Shown: positions 1-9,062 of the stretch, piece by piece
Numbering within the stretch: position 1 is the first letter of the stretch
Layout of the letters: the number at the start of each line of letters is the position of its first letter
Source: Rs1 sp000416275
Lineage (GTDB): Bacteria > Pseudomonadota > Gammaproteobacteria > Pseudomonadales > Balneatricaceae
NCBI GenBank assembly: GCA_965243635.1
Contig: OZ251574.1
Location: 1,612,001 to 1,676,000, forward strand
Length of the DNA stretch: 64,000 nucleotides
Direction of reading: 5' to 3'
The notes under the pieces: model-generated
What the model was told of the DNA's origin: nothing
The model's input: the letters and a program-made list of their open reading frames with translations, nothing else
Databases searched by the model: none
Position numbers and translations under genes: made by a program

Positions 1-2
1 GT

Positions 3-83
3 ATGTCAGTCGATGATTGGGAGCCTTCTTTTTCCGGTCTCCTACAGCAGAGCTTAGCAAATATAGATAATTCAGGTTTATAA
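3..83 (+). CDS. C-terminal end of an upstream gene (partial, probably T6SS)
   Basis: An open frame enters from the left edge and stops at TAA 81-83, two bases before the tssM start codon. Only about 26 residues are visible and they carry no diagnostic motif. The tight spacing to tssM implies one operon. In many T6SS clusters tssL precedes tssM, so a tssL tail is the natural guess, but this is context only. Confidence 0.4.
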   Translation: MSVDDWEPSFSGLLQQSLANIDNSGL

Positions 84-85
84 CA

Positions 86-3000
86 ATGTGGAATTCAATA
101 AAGAGATTTGGCAATTACTTAGCACCTTTTATCAGGTCGGCAATTCCGGTGTTAATGGCGCTACTAGTGATATTGGTACTGGTGGGTATCTGGTTGTTTG
201 GCCCAAAATTAGAATTGTTTGAGATAAAGCCCCTTGCGAGCATCGCCATGCGTTGGATAGCATCACTCGTCGTGATATTGCTAGTAGCGCTGGTCTGGGG
301 CATTAAACAGTTCCGGAATTTAAGCAAAATGCGCGAGTTAGAAGAGCAGGAAAAACGCTATCAAGAAAGCCCGCTACAAAAAATAGTTGACCGTCAAGAA
401 GATGAGTTTAATCAAATTTTAGAGGGTATGCAAAGCAGTTTAGGCGTTACCAACTACCTCTATAAACTGCCGTGGTATCTGGTGATGGGGGTTGAGACAG
501 CGGGTAAAACCAGCTTGATAAACCGCTCGCAACAGAGCTTTGCTTTAACCGCGGCGCTGAAAGCTAACATGGGGCAGCGCAAGAATCCCTATGGAATAGA
601 CTGGTGGATTGGCGACGAGTCAGTGATCATGGACCCCGATGGGGAAATTCTGACACAGGCCAGTGTTACGCAGGAAAATGGAGATGTTAAAAAGGCGCTC
701 TGGGACCACTTTATTCAATGGCTGGTGGAGAACCGCAGCCGCAGGCCTCTCAATGGCGCGATTATAGTACTAGATTTAGAGCGCCTCAGCACCGGCTCTG
801 TGTCTAGTCGCAAGGCTTATGCAAACGTGATTCGCAGCAGGCTGCGCGAGTTGATGGAAAAGCTTTCCACTAGATTTCCCATCTATGTAGTGCTCAGTAA
901 AATGGATTTGCTCAGCGGCTTTGATTTGTTCTTTAAACACATGAGCAAAGCACAGCGCGAAGAGGCGATGGGTTTCACCTTCTCGATGGACTCAGTGCAC
1001 AACTACGACAGCTGGATGGACGAATTCGAACAGCAGTATACGCAGATGTTATCGCGCATGAATAAAATGCTGCCCAGGCAATTAGAACAGTGCAAAAACA
1101 CCCAAGAGCGAACCAATCTGTACAGTTTTGTCCGACAGTTATCAGGTCTGAGCGAAGTGATACAGCACTTCTTAAAAGAGGCGCTAGAAAGTGATAAATT
1201 CTCTACGTCTGCGCTAGTGCGGGGGGTGTATTTCACCTCTGTTTATCAGCAGGGAGTCCCCTCTGACTCTTTCATCAATAACGCTGCAAAACTCTACAAC
1301 TTACCCGAGCAAATCAACCGAGCACAGCACGCTGAGCAGTCCAGTATGTATTTTTCAGGCGGCTTGTTTCGCACTGTCATCTACCCTGAGGCGGGAATAG
1401 CGGGGGATAACTTCAAAGTAGCGCGTCACAAACGCAATGTGCTGGTCTTGTCGATGGTGGTCTGTTCGATCGCCAGTATTATGTTGGTACTCACCTGGCA
1501 TAATTACTACGGCAAAAACAAGCGTGCCGCCGACGGTGTACTGGCCAAGGCCGGTGAATACATAGAGCAAAATATCGACTATAAAATTGATCCCTCGGGG
1601 CGTAATTTAATTAAACCCTTGAATTTAATACGCGAGGCAACCCTCGAATTTGGCTTTTATAGAAATAGGTCAAAGTTCGTGGCGGATTCTGGGTTGTATC
1701 AGGGACATGCCATTGGGCCACAGGTCGAGCAGGCCTATCTCGATTTACTCTCGTCGCGGTATTTACCCGCGCTGATGCAGGGGATAGTGCAAGACATGAA
1801 AGCACAAGATGCCGGCAGCAATGAAAAGCTCATGGTACTGCGGGTATTGCGCATGATCTCCGATCGCGAAGGACGCTTAGATGCAACGGTTGAAGAATAT
1901 ATGGCGCAGCGCTGGCAGCGCGAGTTTAACACTCAGGGCAAAGTGCAAGATGAGCTGATGGGGCATTTAGAATATGCGATGGAGCACACCAACATAGCAG
2001 ATGCAAGACGCCAGGGAGAGTCTAAAATTAATGCCGCGGTGTCACCATTTGACAATGAAATTGCACGTGCGCAAGCCGACTTGGCTAAATTGCCGTTGGA
2101 GAATCGTATCTATCGTAATATGACCCATACAGCGGCACAGGAGCTGAGCGCGGCGCTGGATGTAAAAGCGCAGATAGGGCCGGTTTATGACATCGTCTTT
2201 CAAAACCGGTCAATGGCGTGGGGAGATGGGGCCGAGCGGCCAAACTTTATCCAGAGCATTTACACCAAAGAGGGCTTCATCAATTATTTCCTACCGGGCA
2301 CCGAAAAGGTCACAAAACTGGCGATTATTGATAATTGGGTACTGGGAAAAGTTGAAAAAGTTAATTTTAGTGAGGCTGATAAAAAGTACTTTAGAGGTAA
2401 ATTAGTCGATCAATACGTGGCTGACTATGTGAGGAGTTGGCGCAGGGCGATGAATAACATCGAAGTGCAGTCCTTTGAAGATATCAATCACGCGGTGCTG
2501 ATATTACGCAATGTCACCGATAGCCAACAGCCGCTACAGCGGATCATTAAGTTACTAAAAACTAATACAGCGCTGTTTCCAAAGCTAGAAGTAGACAGCG
2601 AAGAGGCGCGTGAACTAGCACTTAAAACGCCACAGTACGCCCTCGCTGCCAGAATAGACAAACAGTTTTCAGAGCTGGTAGGTCTCACAGAGGTGCAAGA
2701 TGACCAGCCGGCATATCTCGATGAAGTAATGGCTGAAATTATCAACTTGTACAACTATACCAAGGCGATACAAGATGCACCGGATATTGGTAAAGCCTCA
2801 CTTGAAGCGGCGAAAAAAAGACTGACCTTAAATGATATAGACCCAATATTTTCATTGCAGCGCATTGCCTCGGGCCTACCTAAACCTATGGATTTGATCG
2901 TGGGAAAACTAGCGTCCCAAACTTGGAATGTGATCTTAAAACGCGCGGTTAAAGAAGTTGAAAAGCGTTGGTACGAAGAGGTATACAGTGATTTTGAAGA

Positions 3001-3655
3001 GCAGTTTGCCGGGCGATACCCCTTTGATAACAGCAGTAATCTTGATGTTTCACTGATCGATTTCGAGAGGTTTTTTGCCCCCGATGGCAAGCTGAGTGTC
3101 TTCTATAAAGACAATATGAAAATTTTCCTTGAAGACCACTTGGAGGAACTCAATTCGATTGGCGGCACTGGTGAACAGTTGATCCGCTCTGATGTATTAG
3201 AGCAGCTGGCGGCTGCGTGGCGCATCCAGGAAGCATTTTTTGATCGCAAGGGCAATTTGAGTGTGCAGTTCTCAGTACAGCCGGTGCGTTTGAGTTCTAA
3301 TAAGCGCCGCAGTGTGATTAACATTGATGGGCAAATTATTGACTTTAGTCACGGCGCCAGCCGCGAAATTAGCATGGTTTGGCCAAACAGCCTGCGCGAG
3401 GGTAATCGCAGTAAACTCACCTTGGTGCCGCTGGCTTACAACCGCTCACCTAGAAGTATTCAGCGAACAGGCCCCTGGGCGTTCTTTAGGTTGATTGAAG
3501 CGGGGCAGCTATCGGGTAGCGGCAGCACCAATGTGCAGCTGAACTTCTCGATAGATAAGGGGCAAGTGAGCTATAAGCTACTGGCAGAAAGTAACAATAA
3601 CCCCTTTACCCAATCGTTGTTTAAGGACTTCAGTTTGCCGAAAAACCTGTATTAA
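86..3655 (+). CDS. tssM: T6SS inner-membrane complex protein TssM (IcmF/VasK family)
   Basis: This is the large inner-membrane subunit of the T6SS TssJLM trans-envelope complex. The protein has 1189 residues, the usual size for the family. Two membrane segments lie at about residues 15-40 and 53-75, then a cytoplasmic NTPase-like domain with Walker A GVETAGKT at 135-142, and a third membrane segment at about 450-472. The rest is the long periplasmic part that contacts TssJ. Start ATG follows the preceding stop by two bases, which suggests translational coupling. No further core T6SS gene follows, so this is the right-hand end of the structural cluster, with the cargo genes downstream. Confidence 0.96.
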   Translation: MWNSIKRFGNYLAPFIRSAIPVLMALLVILVLVGIWLFGPKLELFEIKPLASIAMRWIASLVVILLVALVWGIKQFRNLSKMRELEEQEKRYQESPLQKIVDRQEDEFNQILEGMQSSLGVTNYLYKLPWYLVMGVETAGKTSLINRSQQSFALTAALKANMGQRKNPYGIDWWIGDESVIMDPDGEILTQASVTQENGDVKKALWDHFIQWLVENRSRRPLNGAIIVLDLERLSTGSVSSRKAYANVIRSRLRELMEKLSTRFPIYVVLSKMDLLSGFDLFFKHMSKAQREEAMGFTFSMDSVHNYDSWMDEFEQQYTQMLSRMNKMLPRQLEQCKNTQERTNLYSFVRQLSGLSEVIQHFLKEALESDKFSTSALVRGVYFTSVYQQGVPSDSFINNAAKLYNLPEQINRAQHAEQSSMYFSGGLFRTVIYPEAGIAGDNFKVARHKRNVLVLSMVVCSIASIMLVLTWHNYYGKNKRAADGVLAKAGEYIEQNIDYKIDPSGRNLIKPLNLIREATLEFGFYRNRSKFVADSGLYQGHAIGPQVEQAYLDLLSSRYLPALMQGIVQDMKAQDAGSNEKLMVLRVLRMISDREGRLDATVEEYMAQRWQREFNTQGKVQDELMGHLEYAMEHTNIADARRQGESKINAAVSPFDNEIARAQADLAKLPLENRIYRNMTHTAAQELSAALDVKAQIGPVYDIVFQNRSMAWGDGAERPNFIQSIYTKEGFINYFLPGTEKVTKLAIIDNWVLGKVEKVNFSEADKKYFRGKLVDQYVADYVRSWRRAMNNIEVQSFEDINHAVLILRNVTDSQQPLQRIIKLLKTNTALFPKLEVDSEEARELALKTPQYALAARIDKQFSELVGLTEVQDDQPAYLDEVMAEIINLYNYTKAIQDAPDIGKASLEAAKKRLTLNDIDPIFSLQRIASGLPKPMDLIVGKLASQTWNVILKRAVKEVEKRWYEEVYSDFEEQFAGRYPFDNSSNLDVSLIDFERFFAPDGKLSVFYKDNMKIFLEDHLEELNSIGGTGEQLIRSDVLEQLAAAWRIQEAFFDRKGNLSVQFSVQPVRLSSNKRRSVINIDGQIIDFSHGASREISMVWPNSLREGNRSKLTLVPLAYNRSPRSIQRTGPWAFFRLIEAGQLSGSGSTNVQLNFSIDKGQVSYKLLAESNNNPFTQSLFKDFSLPKNLY

Positions 3656-3669
3656 GGTAGCGTTTTAAT

Positions 3670-3733
3670 GTGAGCCATAAGTTGCCCAGTGTGAGCAACT
3701 TATGGCTCACTAATTGAGCAACATGTTGCTCAC
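3670..3733. terminator. Long inverted repeat plus 18-bp palindrome after tssM
   Basis: A perfect 16-bp stem (3670-3685 with 3695-3710, 9-nt loop) is followed at 3715-3732 by the palindrome TGAGCAACATGTTGCTCA. The half-site GTGAGCAAC occurs in both parts. A T-rich stretch follows at 3747-3753. It may be the tssM terminator. The shared half-sites could also be an operator upstream of hcp. Confidence 0.55.
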
Positions 3734-3781
3734 ATTTATTTCGTGTTTTTTTAAGTCGTTGATTTATAAGGGCTCAAAAGA

Positions 3782-3797
3782 TGGCACGATAAGTGCT
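3782..3797 (+). promoter_or_regulatory. Sigma-54 (RpoN) promoter for hcp
   Basis: TGGCACGATAAGTGCT matches the sigma-54 consensus TGGCACG-N4-TTGCW except for one base. The invariant GG (3783-3784) and GC (3795-3796) are exactly 10 bases apart. It lies about 120 bp before hcp. RpoN control of hcp operons through a VasH-type activator is known in Vibrio and other genera, so RpoN control of this hcp is the likely reading. Confidence 0.8.
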
Positions 3798-3917
3798 ATG
3801 TTATAGGCAAGTTTCACTGAAACTAGCGCGCTAAAATAGCCATTAAATAGTGGCTATGGCAGTACACAATCAAGCACCTGAAAAGGGCTTATTTAACCAT
3901 GTTAAAAGGAATTCATA

Positions 3918-4433
3918 ATGCCAACTCCATGTTATATCTCAATTGAAGGCCAAACTCAGGGCAACATCACCGCTGGTGCTTTTACTGCAGATTCAGTCGG
4001 TAACATCTTCGTCGAAGGTCATGAAGATGAAATGTTAGTACAACAGTTCTCCCATGAAGTCACTGTACCTACCGATCCACAGTCAGGTCAGCCATCTGGT
4101 CAGCGCGCGCACAAAGCGTTTAAATTTACCGTGGCGCTAAACAAAGCAGTACCTTTGTTGTACAACGCCTTGGCATCAGGTGAAATGCTACCAACAGTCA
4201 CCATGAACTGGTATCGCACTTCTATTGAAGGCAAGCAAGAGCACCATTTCACACACGTATTAACAGATGCCACCATCGTTAATATCGATTGCAAAATGCC
4301 ACATTGCCAAGATTCGGCCAGCCAGGAATTTACCCAGTTGATCGAAGTATCCCTCTCTTACCGTAAGATCGATTGGAATCACGAAGTGGCAGGTACTGCA
4401 GGTTCTGATGATTGGCGTGCCCCGCTTTCATGA
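3918..4433 (+). CDS. hcp: T6SS inner-tube protein Hcp
   Basis: Hcp forms the hexameric rings of the T6SS inner tube that is fired out of the cell under the VgrG tip. The protein has 171 residues, normal for the Hcp1 type. Its start MPTPCYISIEGQTQG and the motif HKAFKFTVALNKAVPLL are typical. The ATG has the purine-rich RBS AAAAGGAATT. It stands alone between a sigma-54 promoter and a hairpin at 4516-4541, so it can be made in large excess over vgrG. Confidence 0.96.
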   Translation: MPTPCYISIEGQTQGNITAGAFTADSVGNIFVEGHEDEMLVQQFSHEVTVPTDPQSGQPSGQRAHKAFKFTVALNKAVPLLYNALASGEMLPTVTMNWYRTSIEGKQEHHFTHVLTDATIVNIDCKMPHCQDSASQEFTQLIEVSLSYRKIDWNHEVAGTAGSDDWRAPLS

Positions 4434-4462
4434 TCGACTAAATTTATCCATTAAATTTAGGT

Positions 4463-4510
4463 GAGAGCTCAGCATAACGTTGCCAGTGCAGTAGTTATGC
4501 AGAGGTCTCT
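4463..4510. repeat. Intergenic palindromic repeat, family copy 1
   Basis: AGAGCTCAGCATAAC and GTTATGCAGAGGTCT form an inverted repeat around a short GTTGCCAGTGCAGTA core. Related palindromes lie at 50487-50550 and 62329-62530, all between genes. It looks like a small REP/MITE-like family of this genome. Confidence 0.7.
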
Positions 4511-4515
4511 AGGCA

Positions 4516-4541
4516 CAGCGGCACGCCTTAGGGCGTGCTGT
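4516..4541 (+). terminator. GC-rich hairpin after hcp
   Basis: GCACGCC at 4521-4527 pairs with GGCGTGC at 4532-4538, with further pairing of the flanking ACAGC/TGT. Only a weak T-run follows. It probably ends or attenuates the hcp message before vgrG. Confidence 0.5.
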
Positions 4542-4666
4542 TAAATGTCAAACTGCTAACGATTTATTTTTGCAGCACATCTACAGGTAGCTAGTTACAC
4601 TTGCTACGCTGATTCGAGCGTTGCCACTTTCAGTACTTTTAAACGCAAATATCAAGGAGCAATAAA

Positions 4667-6727
4667 ATGCAGAGCAAGACCGGGCTTTATTACAGTGTCA
4701 GTGTTGCGGGCTTGGCAACCGAGTTGTTTGCCGTTTATAGTTTTAAGATGCAAGAGTCGCTCTCACAGCCCTATGTGCTCGAGCTGAATTTATTTAGTGA
4801 TGACAGCAGCATCGACGCAGAAGACATTATTGAACAGCCACTCGTCTTGAAAATATGGCAAGATGGTGTGGTGCAGCGAGTGATACACGCTATCGGCTTT
4901 GAGTTTGAAGTCAAAGAAACGGGCTTTAGACGCACCAGTTATCAAATTATAGCCCAGCCGAGTATGCAGCGTTTGGCGTGGCGACAAAATGCGCGGATCT
5001 TCCAAGCTAAAACCGTACAGCAAATAGTCAGCTCACTGTTAGAAGACATCGGCACCGTAGATTACGCATTTAACTTAAAACGTGATTTAGTTGAGCGCGA
5101 GTACTGCGTGCAATACTGTGAAGAAAACCTCGATTTTATGCACCGTATTCTGGCGGAAGAGGGCATTAGCTACTATTTCGAACACCGGGAAGATAAACAC
5201 ACCATAAACTTTGTCGATGACAGCCAATCTCATCCATCTCTGGCAGATGAAACCCCTATCCCCTTTAATGCATCCGCGGGTGGTTTAGGTGAAGTGGCGT
5301 TACTGACAGGTAGTCGTATCCCCTGGATATATGAATTCAGTTCAAGAGTGCGTACAGCATCATCCTCAGTCACTATGCGCGATCGTTTTTACAAAAATCC
5401 CAATTACGACCACGAACACCGCAGTAACTCCCACGATCTCAAGGGCCAGCGCAGTTACGAGCACTACCAGTATCCCGGTCGTTACAAAGAGGGTAACAGT
5501 GGCCGCGCTTTTACCGAGCATCGCTTAGCTTACCTGCGTCGCGACACCCAAGTCGGCGTCGGTAAATCGAACCAGCCGATGTTGAACATGGGATATTATT
5601 TTATCTTGGGAGACCACTCTAATGCTAAATTTAACAAAGCTTGGCTAGTCACCACTATCACTCACGAAGGCGTGCAGGCACAGGCGCTGGAAGAAGAAGC
5701 CGGCGATGGAATAACCACTTACAACAATAGCTTTAAAACCATCCCCGCCGGGCATCAATGGCGTCCGACCCCCCAGCCAAAACCGCAGGTATTAGGCCCG
5801 CAAATTGGCACGGTCACAGGCCCGGCAAATGAGGAGATATTTGTCGACGAAGCGGGTCGAGTCAAAGTCTCTTTCCCATGGAACCGCTACTGCTCAAACG
5901 ACGATCACAGTTCCTGTTTTATCCGCGTATCCCAAGAGTGGAGCGGAGTAAACGGCACGTACGGAGCCATCGCCATCCCAAGAATAGGCACAGAAGTAAT
6001 CGTCTCCTATTTAGAGGGCGACATGGACCAGCCGATTATCACTGGTCGCACTTACAACATGAAGAACGTGGTGCCCAACATGCTGGCCGCCAACAAGACC
6101 AAAACCACATTCAAGACAAAATCTCACAAATCTAGTGGCTTTAATGAGCTAACTTTCGACGATGCCACCGAGAACGAACTGATTTATCGTCACGCACAAA
6201 AGAATGAAGACATTCAAATTAACCACGATAAAACGCAAAACATCGGCCACGATGAGAGTCATACAGTGGCGCATAACCGCACTCGATATGTGGGGAACGA
6301 TGAGAGTATTACCGTTGAGCAAGATGTGCGTTATCACGTGAATCGCAACCAGTTTGAGACGATCGAAAAGGATTTGATCACCAAGGTTAACAACACTTGG
6401 AGCGAACAAATACATTACCAGCATATTCAGGAAGTCGGTCAAAATAAGTCACTCAAAGTAAATGGCGATTACGATATTGGAGTAAAAGGCAATATTAGTT
6501 CCAATACCAGTACACACTTGATTATGGGTAAAGAAAAAGTAGTGATTGTTGGCGGAAACTCTAAAATAACCTTAAGTAACGGCTCTATTGTCTTAGAGGC
6601 TGCAAGTATTAAGCTTAAAGGTTCCGTCTCTATTGGGGGCAGTGGCTCAGCGACGGTACCGACGCTTGAGGGAGCGGCTACTTCAGGTGTTCCCTATTCA
6701 AATGAGTGTGAGTTAGCCAGTTCGTAG
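4667..6727 (+). CDS. vgrG: T6SS spike protein VgrG (TssI)
   Basis: VgrG is the trimeric T6SS puncturing spike and effector carrier. The protein has 686 residues. The N-terminal gp27-like part covers about 1-380. The gp5-like OB fold follows (GRVKVSFPW, then GAIAIPRIGTEVIVSYLEGD at about 433-452). A beta-helix with repeated NHDKT/GHDES/GNDES motifs and a DUF2345-like tail with SIGGSGSA complete it. No enzymatic extension follows. RBS AAGGAGC precedes the ATG. It heads a run of adaptor, immunity, lipase and PAAR genes, which are its likely cargo. Its 3' half is duplicated at 11239-12039. Confidence 0.96.
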   Translation: MQSKTGLYYSVSVAGLATELFAVYSFKMQESLSQPYVLELNLFSDDSSIDAEDIIEQPLVLKIWQDGVVQRVIHAIGFEFEVKETGFRRTSYQIIAQPSMQRLAWRQNARIFQAKTVQQIVSSLLEDIGTVDYAFNLKRDLVEREYCVQYCEENLDFMHRILAEEGISYYFEHREDKHTINFVDDSQSHPSLADETPIPFNASAGGLGEVALLTGSRIPWIYEFSSRVRTASSSVTMRDRFYKNPNYDHEHRSNSHDLKGQRSYEHYQYPGRYKEGNSGRAFTEHRLAYLRRDTQVGVGKSNQPMLNMGYYFILGDHSNAKFNKAWLVTTITHEGVQAQALEEEAGDGITTYNNSFKTIPAGHQWRPTPQPKPQVLGPQIGTVTGPANEEIFVDEAGRVKVSFPWNRYCSNDDHSSCFIRVSQEWSGVNGTYGAIAIPRIGTEVIVSYLEGDMDQPIITGRTYNMKNVVPNMLAANKTKTTFKTKSHKSSGFNELTFDDATENELIYRHAQKNEDIQINHDKTQNIGHDESHTVAHNRTRYVGNDESITVEQDVRYHVNRNQFETIEKDLITKVNNTWSEQIHYQHIQEVGQNKSLKVNGDYDIGVKGNISSNTSTHLIMGKEKVVIVGGNSKITLSNGSIVLEAASIKLKGSVSIGGSGSATVPTLEGAATSGVPYSNECELASS

Positions 6728-6741
6728 CGAAAGGATTTTTA

Positions 6742-8082
6742 ATGTTAGACACCAGCACTTTAATCGTTGAATGTGAAGTTAAAAAAAGCGGCGCTGATCA
6801 GGGTGTTTACCTGATGTTGGTTGCCGCTGCGGTTCAGGTAAAACTACGTTTAGATACTGATATTAGCGAAGCCTTAAATGTTGAGGGTTTCTCTCTGGTG
6901 TATGCCAGTGAGAGTGTGCAGGTTGATCAATACTTACGAGATAATCCGCAGCGCACACAAGAAGTCGAAGCTTTGCTCAAATACCTAAGTACAGAGCGTC
7001 GCATTGCCTTTATGAAATTGTATTCACTAGATGAGACAGCAAAAGCGCAAGAAGCTTTTCTTGTATTGAATGAACAAATAGCCCCGCTAACAGACAGTGA
7101 AGCGCTTAACGAATATTTACAAAAGCCTTGGATAGGTGAAGCACTAAAGAAAACATTATTTGCGCAGCCCGCTCCACAAAATGACTCAGATGAAAGCGCT
7201 TTACTGCATACCTATCTTATCGTCGATGCCACTTTAAGAAAGCAAATAACTGGCTACTTTGATTTAGATCTTATCTCTCACGCTAAAGTGGAATGCCTGT
7301 TTAAAGGCCGCGCCGCAGAGACGCTGAAAACTGCCGCGCCCTATTTAATTGATATGACACTGACTGCTGATGAATATACGGATGACAGTAAAATAACCAA
7401 TTTCCATAAAGACTTTATTGAAAACCACTGGGCGCATAATACCGGGATTGTAATACGCAGCTACGCTAGCATGGATGTAGTATTACATCACTATCGACGA
7501 TTCACCAAAGTGCAAGACGAGACCGGCGAATGGATCTTCTTCAGGTTTTGGGATCCTAATATACTTATTCCGTATTTAACGGGCATTAAGCATTGGCAAG
7601 AGCGCGCATTGCTGTGGTTTAACTTAGGGGATAGTCTATTGATCGATAGTGTTATCGCTCATGGGATAGACAAAGACACGCTAATCAGTATTGGGCCTTC
7701 ACAGAGCATCAGGTATATCACTCAGCGCCAGCCAGTTGCTTACACTGAGGATGACTTTGAGATATTAGAAGTGGAGTTTTTAAAATATCGCGGTAAAAAA
7801 ATTATCGCAGAATTGTTAATAGAACATCCAGATTTAAAAGAAATAAATCAAGTTCCGGTGAAAGAGTTTTTACAAGAGCAGATAGATTGGCTGCATGGGA
7901 ATGGTTTTTTTGAGCAACCAGAAATTGAGTTAATTCTCATTATAAGTTTAAAATATCAATGTGCCATAGATGAATTTCCTCAACCATTAAAATCGTTGTT
8001 AACTGACTTGGCTTTGACAATACCTGCCCGGGTTAGATTAATTACCAAACACGCAGCAGATCAGTTTGAGACAGTGCAATGA
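6742..8082 (+). CDS. DUF4123 T6SS effector chaperone/adaptor
   Basis: The protein has 446 residues. The DUF4123 region (VVDATLRKQITGYFDLD-like core, then FIENHWAHNTGIVIRSYASM and EWIFFRFWDPN) lies at about 150-280. DUF4123 proteins (Tap/TEC, VasW) load effectors onto the VgrG tip. The gene starts 14 bp after vgrG with RBS AAAGGA and overlaps the next gene by four bases. This position between vgrG and a lipase fits an adaptor for the lipase at 9052-10614. The C-terminal 170 residues are not recognised. Confidence 0.88.
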   Translation: MLDTSTLIVECEVKKSGADQGVYLMLVAAAVQVKLRLDTDISEALNVEGFSLVYASESVQVDQYLRDNPQRTQEVEALLKYLSTERRIAFMKLYSLDETAKAQEAFLVLNEQIAPLTDSEALNEYLQKPWIGEALKKTLFAQPAPQNDSDESALLHTYLIVDATLRKQITGYFDLDLISHAKVECLFKGRAAETLKTAAPYLIDMTLTADEYTDDSKITNFHKDFIENHWAHNTGIVIRSYASMDVVLHHYRRFTKVQDETGEWIFFRFWDPNILIPYLTGIKHWQERALLWFNLGDSLLIDSVIAHGIDKDTLISIGPSQSIRYITQRQPVAYTEDDFEILEVEFLKYRGKKIIAELLIEHPDLKEINQVPVKEFLQEQIDWLHGNGFFEQPEIELILIISLKYQCAIDEFPQPLKSLLTDLALTIPARVRLITKHAADQFETVQ

Positions 8083-9062
8083 GCCCCATTAAAAAATTAT
8101 GTAGTACTCTTTTGATCAGCACTTTACTCAGTGGCTGTTTATCAGAATCTAATAAGGATAAGTACATGAGTGAAGTAGATTATGAAATAAATACCTTTTG
8201 CTTGGGTCGGTATTTAATGGATGTGCCTAAGGGATTTGAGCCCACAGCTAATTTAAGGGCTTATATCAATGGTGTCAGAATTTCATATCTAGGTAAAATG
8301 GACAGTGAAGACTTTAAATACCTATTAGATAAAAGAGCCAATGAAATAAGGTCTTTGGAAAAACCTGAATGGGGTGAGTCGGCCTTGGTATGGACCAAAC
8401 GAATCGGGGATCTTTTTATACTAGCTTATAATGAAGATCACTATAACAATATTGGAGGTGAACTCGAGTCATATATCAACAAAGATGGATATGTCTTTAA
8501 GTTAGAAGCTGGTTACATGAACGATAAAATGCAAATAGGTGCAGATAAATTATTAGCCATTGCTGATAACATTCTTCCCCAAGCCAGCTTACCTGAAATG
8601 AACGCAGCAGGTGCCTGCATCCCCGGCGGTTATTACACAAAAGCGCTAAATGGTTTTGAAACAAATTCGTTAGTTTTTAAGGATCCATCGAATGTAAAAG
8701 CATCTCCGTATCTGAAACTGGAGATCCGTAACGGAAATAACGTGCAAAGCTTAGGTCATAAAACAGTGGTAAAGCCAACCGGAAACCGGAAGGTTGCAGA
8801 GTTTGAAGGTATTGAATATGTATCTTATCAATCATCTTATTTGCATTCCGAAGATTCTTGGACTTATTTGGCAAAAGCGGGTCAGTTGTCAGAGAAGGAT
8901 AAAGACGGTATTAAACTAATGCTAACATTCGAAAGAATACGTGGGGGTATTCATCTTCAGCCCTATGATATAGAGACAAGCAAAGTAATGTGGGAACAAA
9001 TTATTCGTAGTATTCGACCACTTAATAAAGCATTAAAGACAGGAAATGAAAATGCCTACTAG
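8079..9062 (+). CDS. Tli4-family T6SS immunity lipoprotein
   Basis: The protein has 327 residues with a lipoprotein signal, lipobox LLSGC with the lipidated Cys at residue 20, so it should sit in the periplasm anchored to a membrane. Its body resembles Tli4-type immunity proteins: FCLGRYLMDVPKGF near the N-terminus and GGIHLQPYDIETSKVMWE near the C-terminus. It overlaps the upstream adaptor by ATGA and overlaps the lipase start downstream, so immunity is made just before toxin. The inferred role is to neutralise the lipase encoded next to it when sister cells inject it. Confidence 0.82.
   Translation: MSPIKKLCSTLLISTLLSGCLSESNKDKYMSEVDYEINTFCLGRYLMDVPKGFEPTANLRAYINGVRISYLGKMDSEDFKYLLDKRANEIRSLEKPEWGESALVWTKRIGDLFILAYNEDHYNNIGGELESYINKDGYVFKLEAGYMNDKMQIGADKLLAIADNILPQASLPEMNAAGACIPGGYYTKALNGFETNSLVFKDPSNVKASPYLKLEIRNGNNVQSLGHKTVVKPTGNRKVAEFEGIEYVSYQSSYLHSEDSWTYLAKAGQLSEKDKDGIKLMLTFERIRGGIHLQPYDIETSKVMWEQIIRSIRPLNKALKTGNENAY

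Noticed and set aside
5331..6442. Overlapping frames within vgrG on both strands
   Set aside because: They have no RBS, no family resemblance, and lie wholly inside a well-supported gene.
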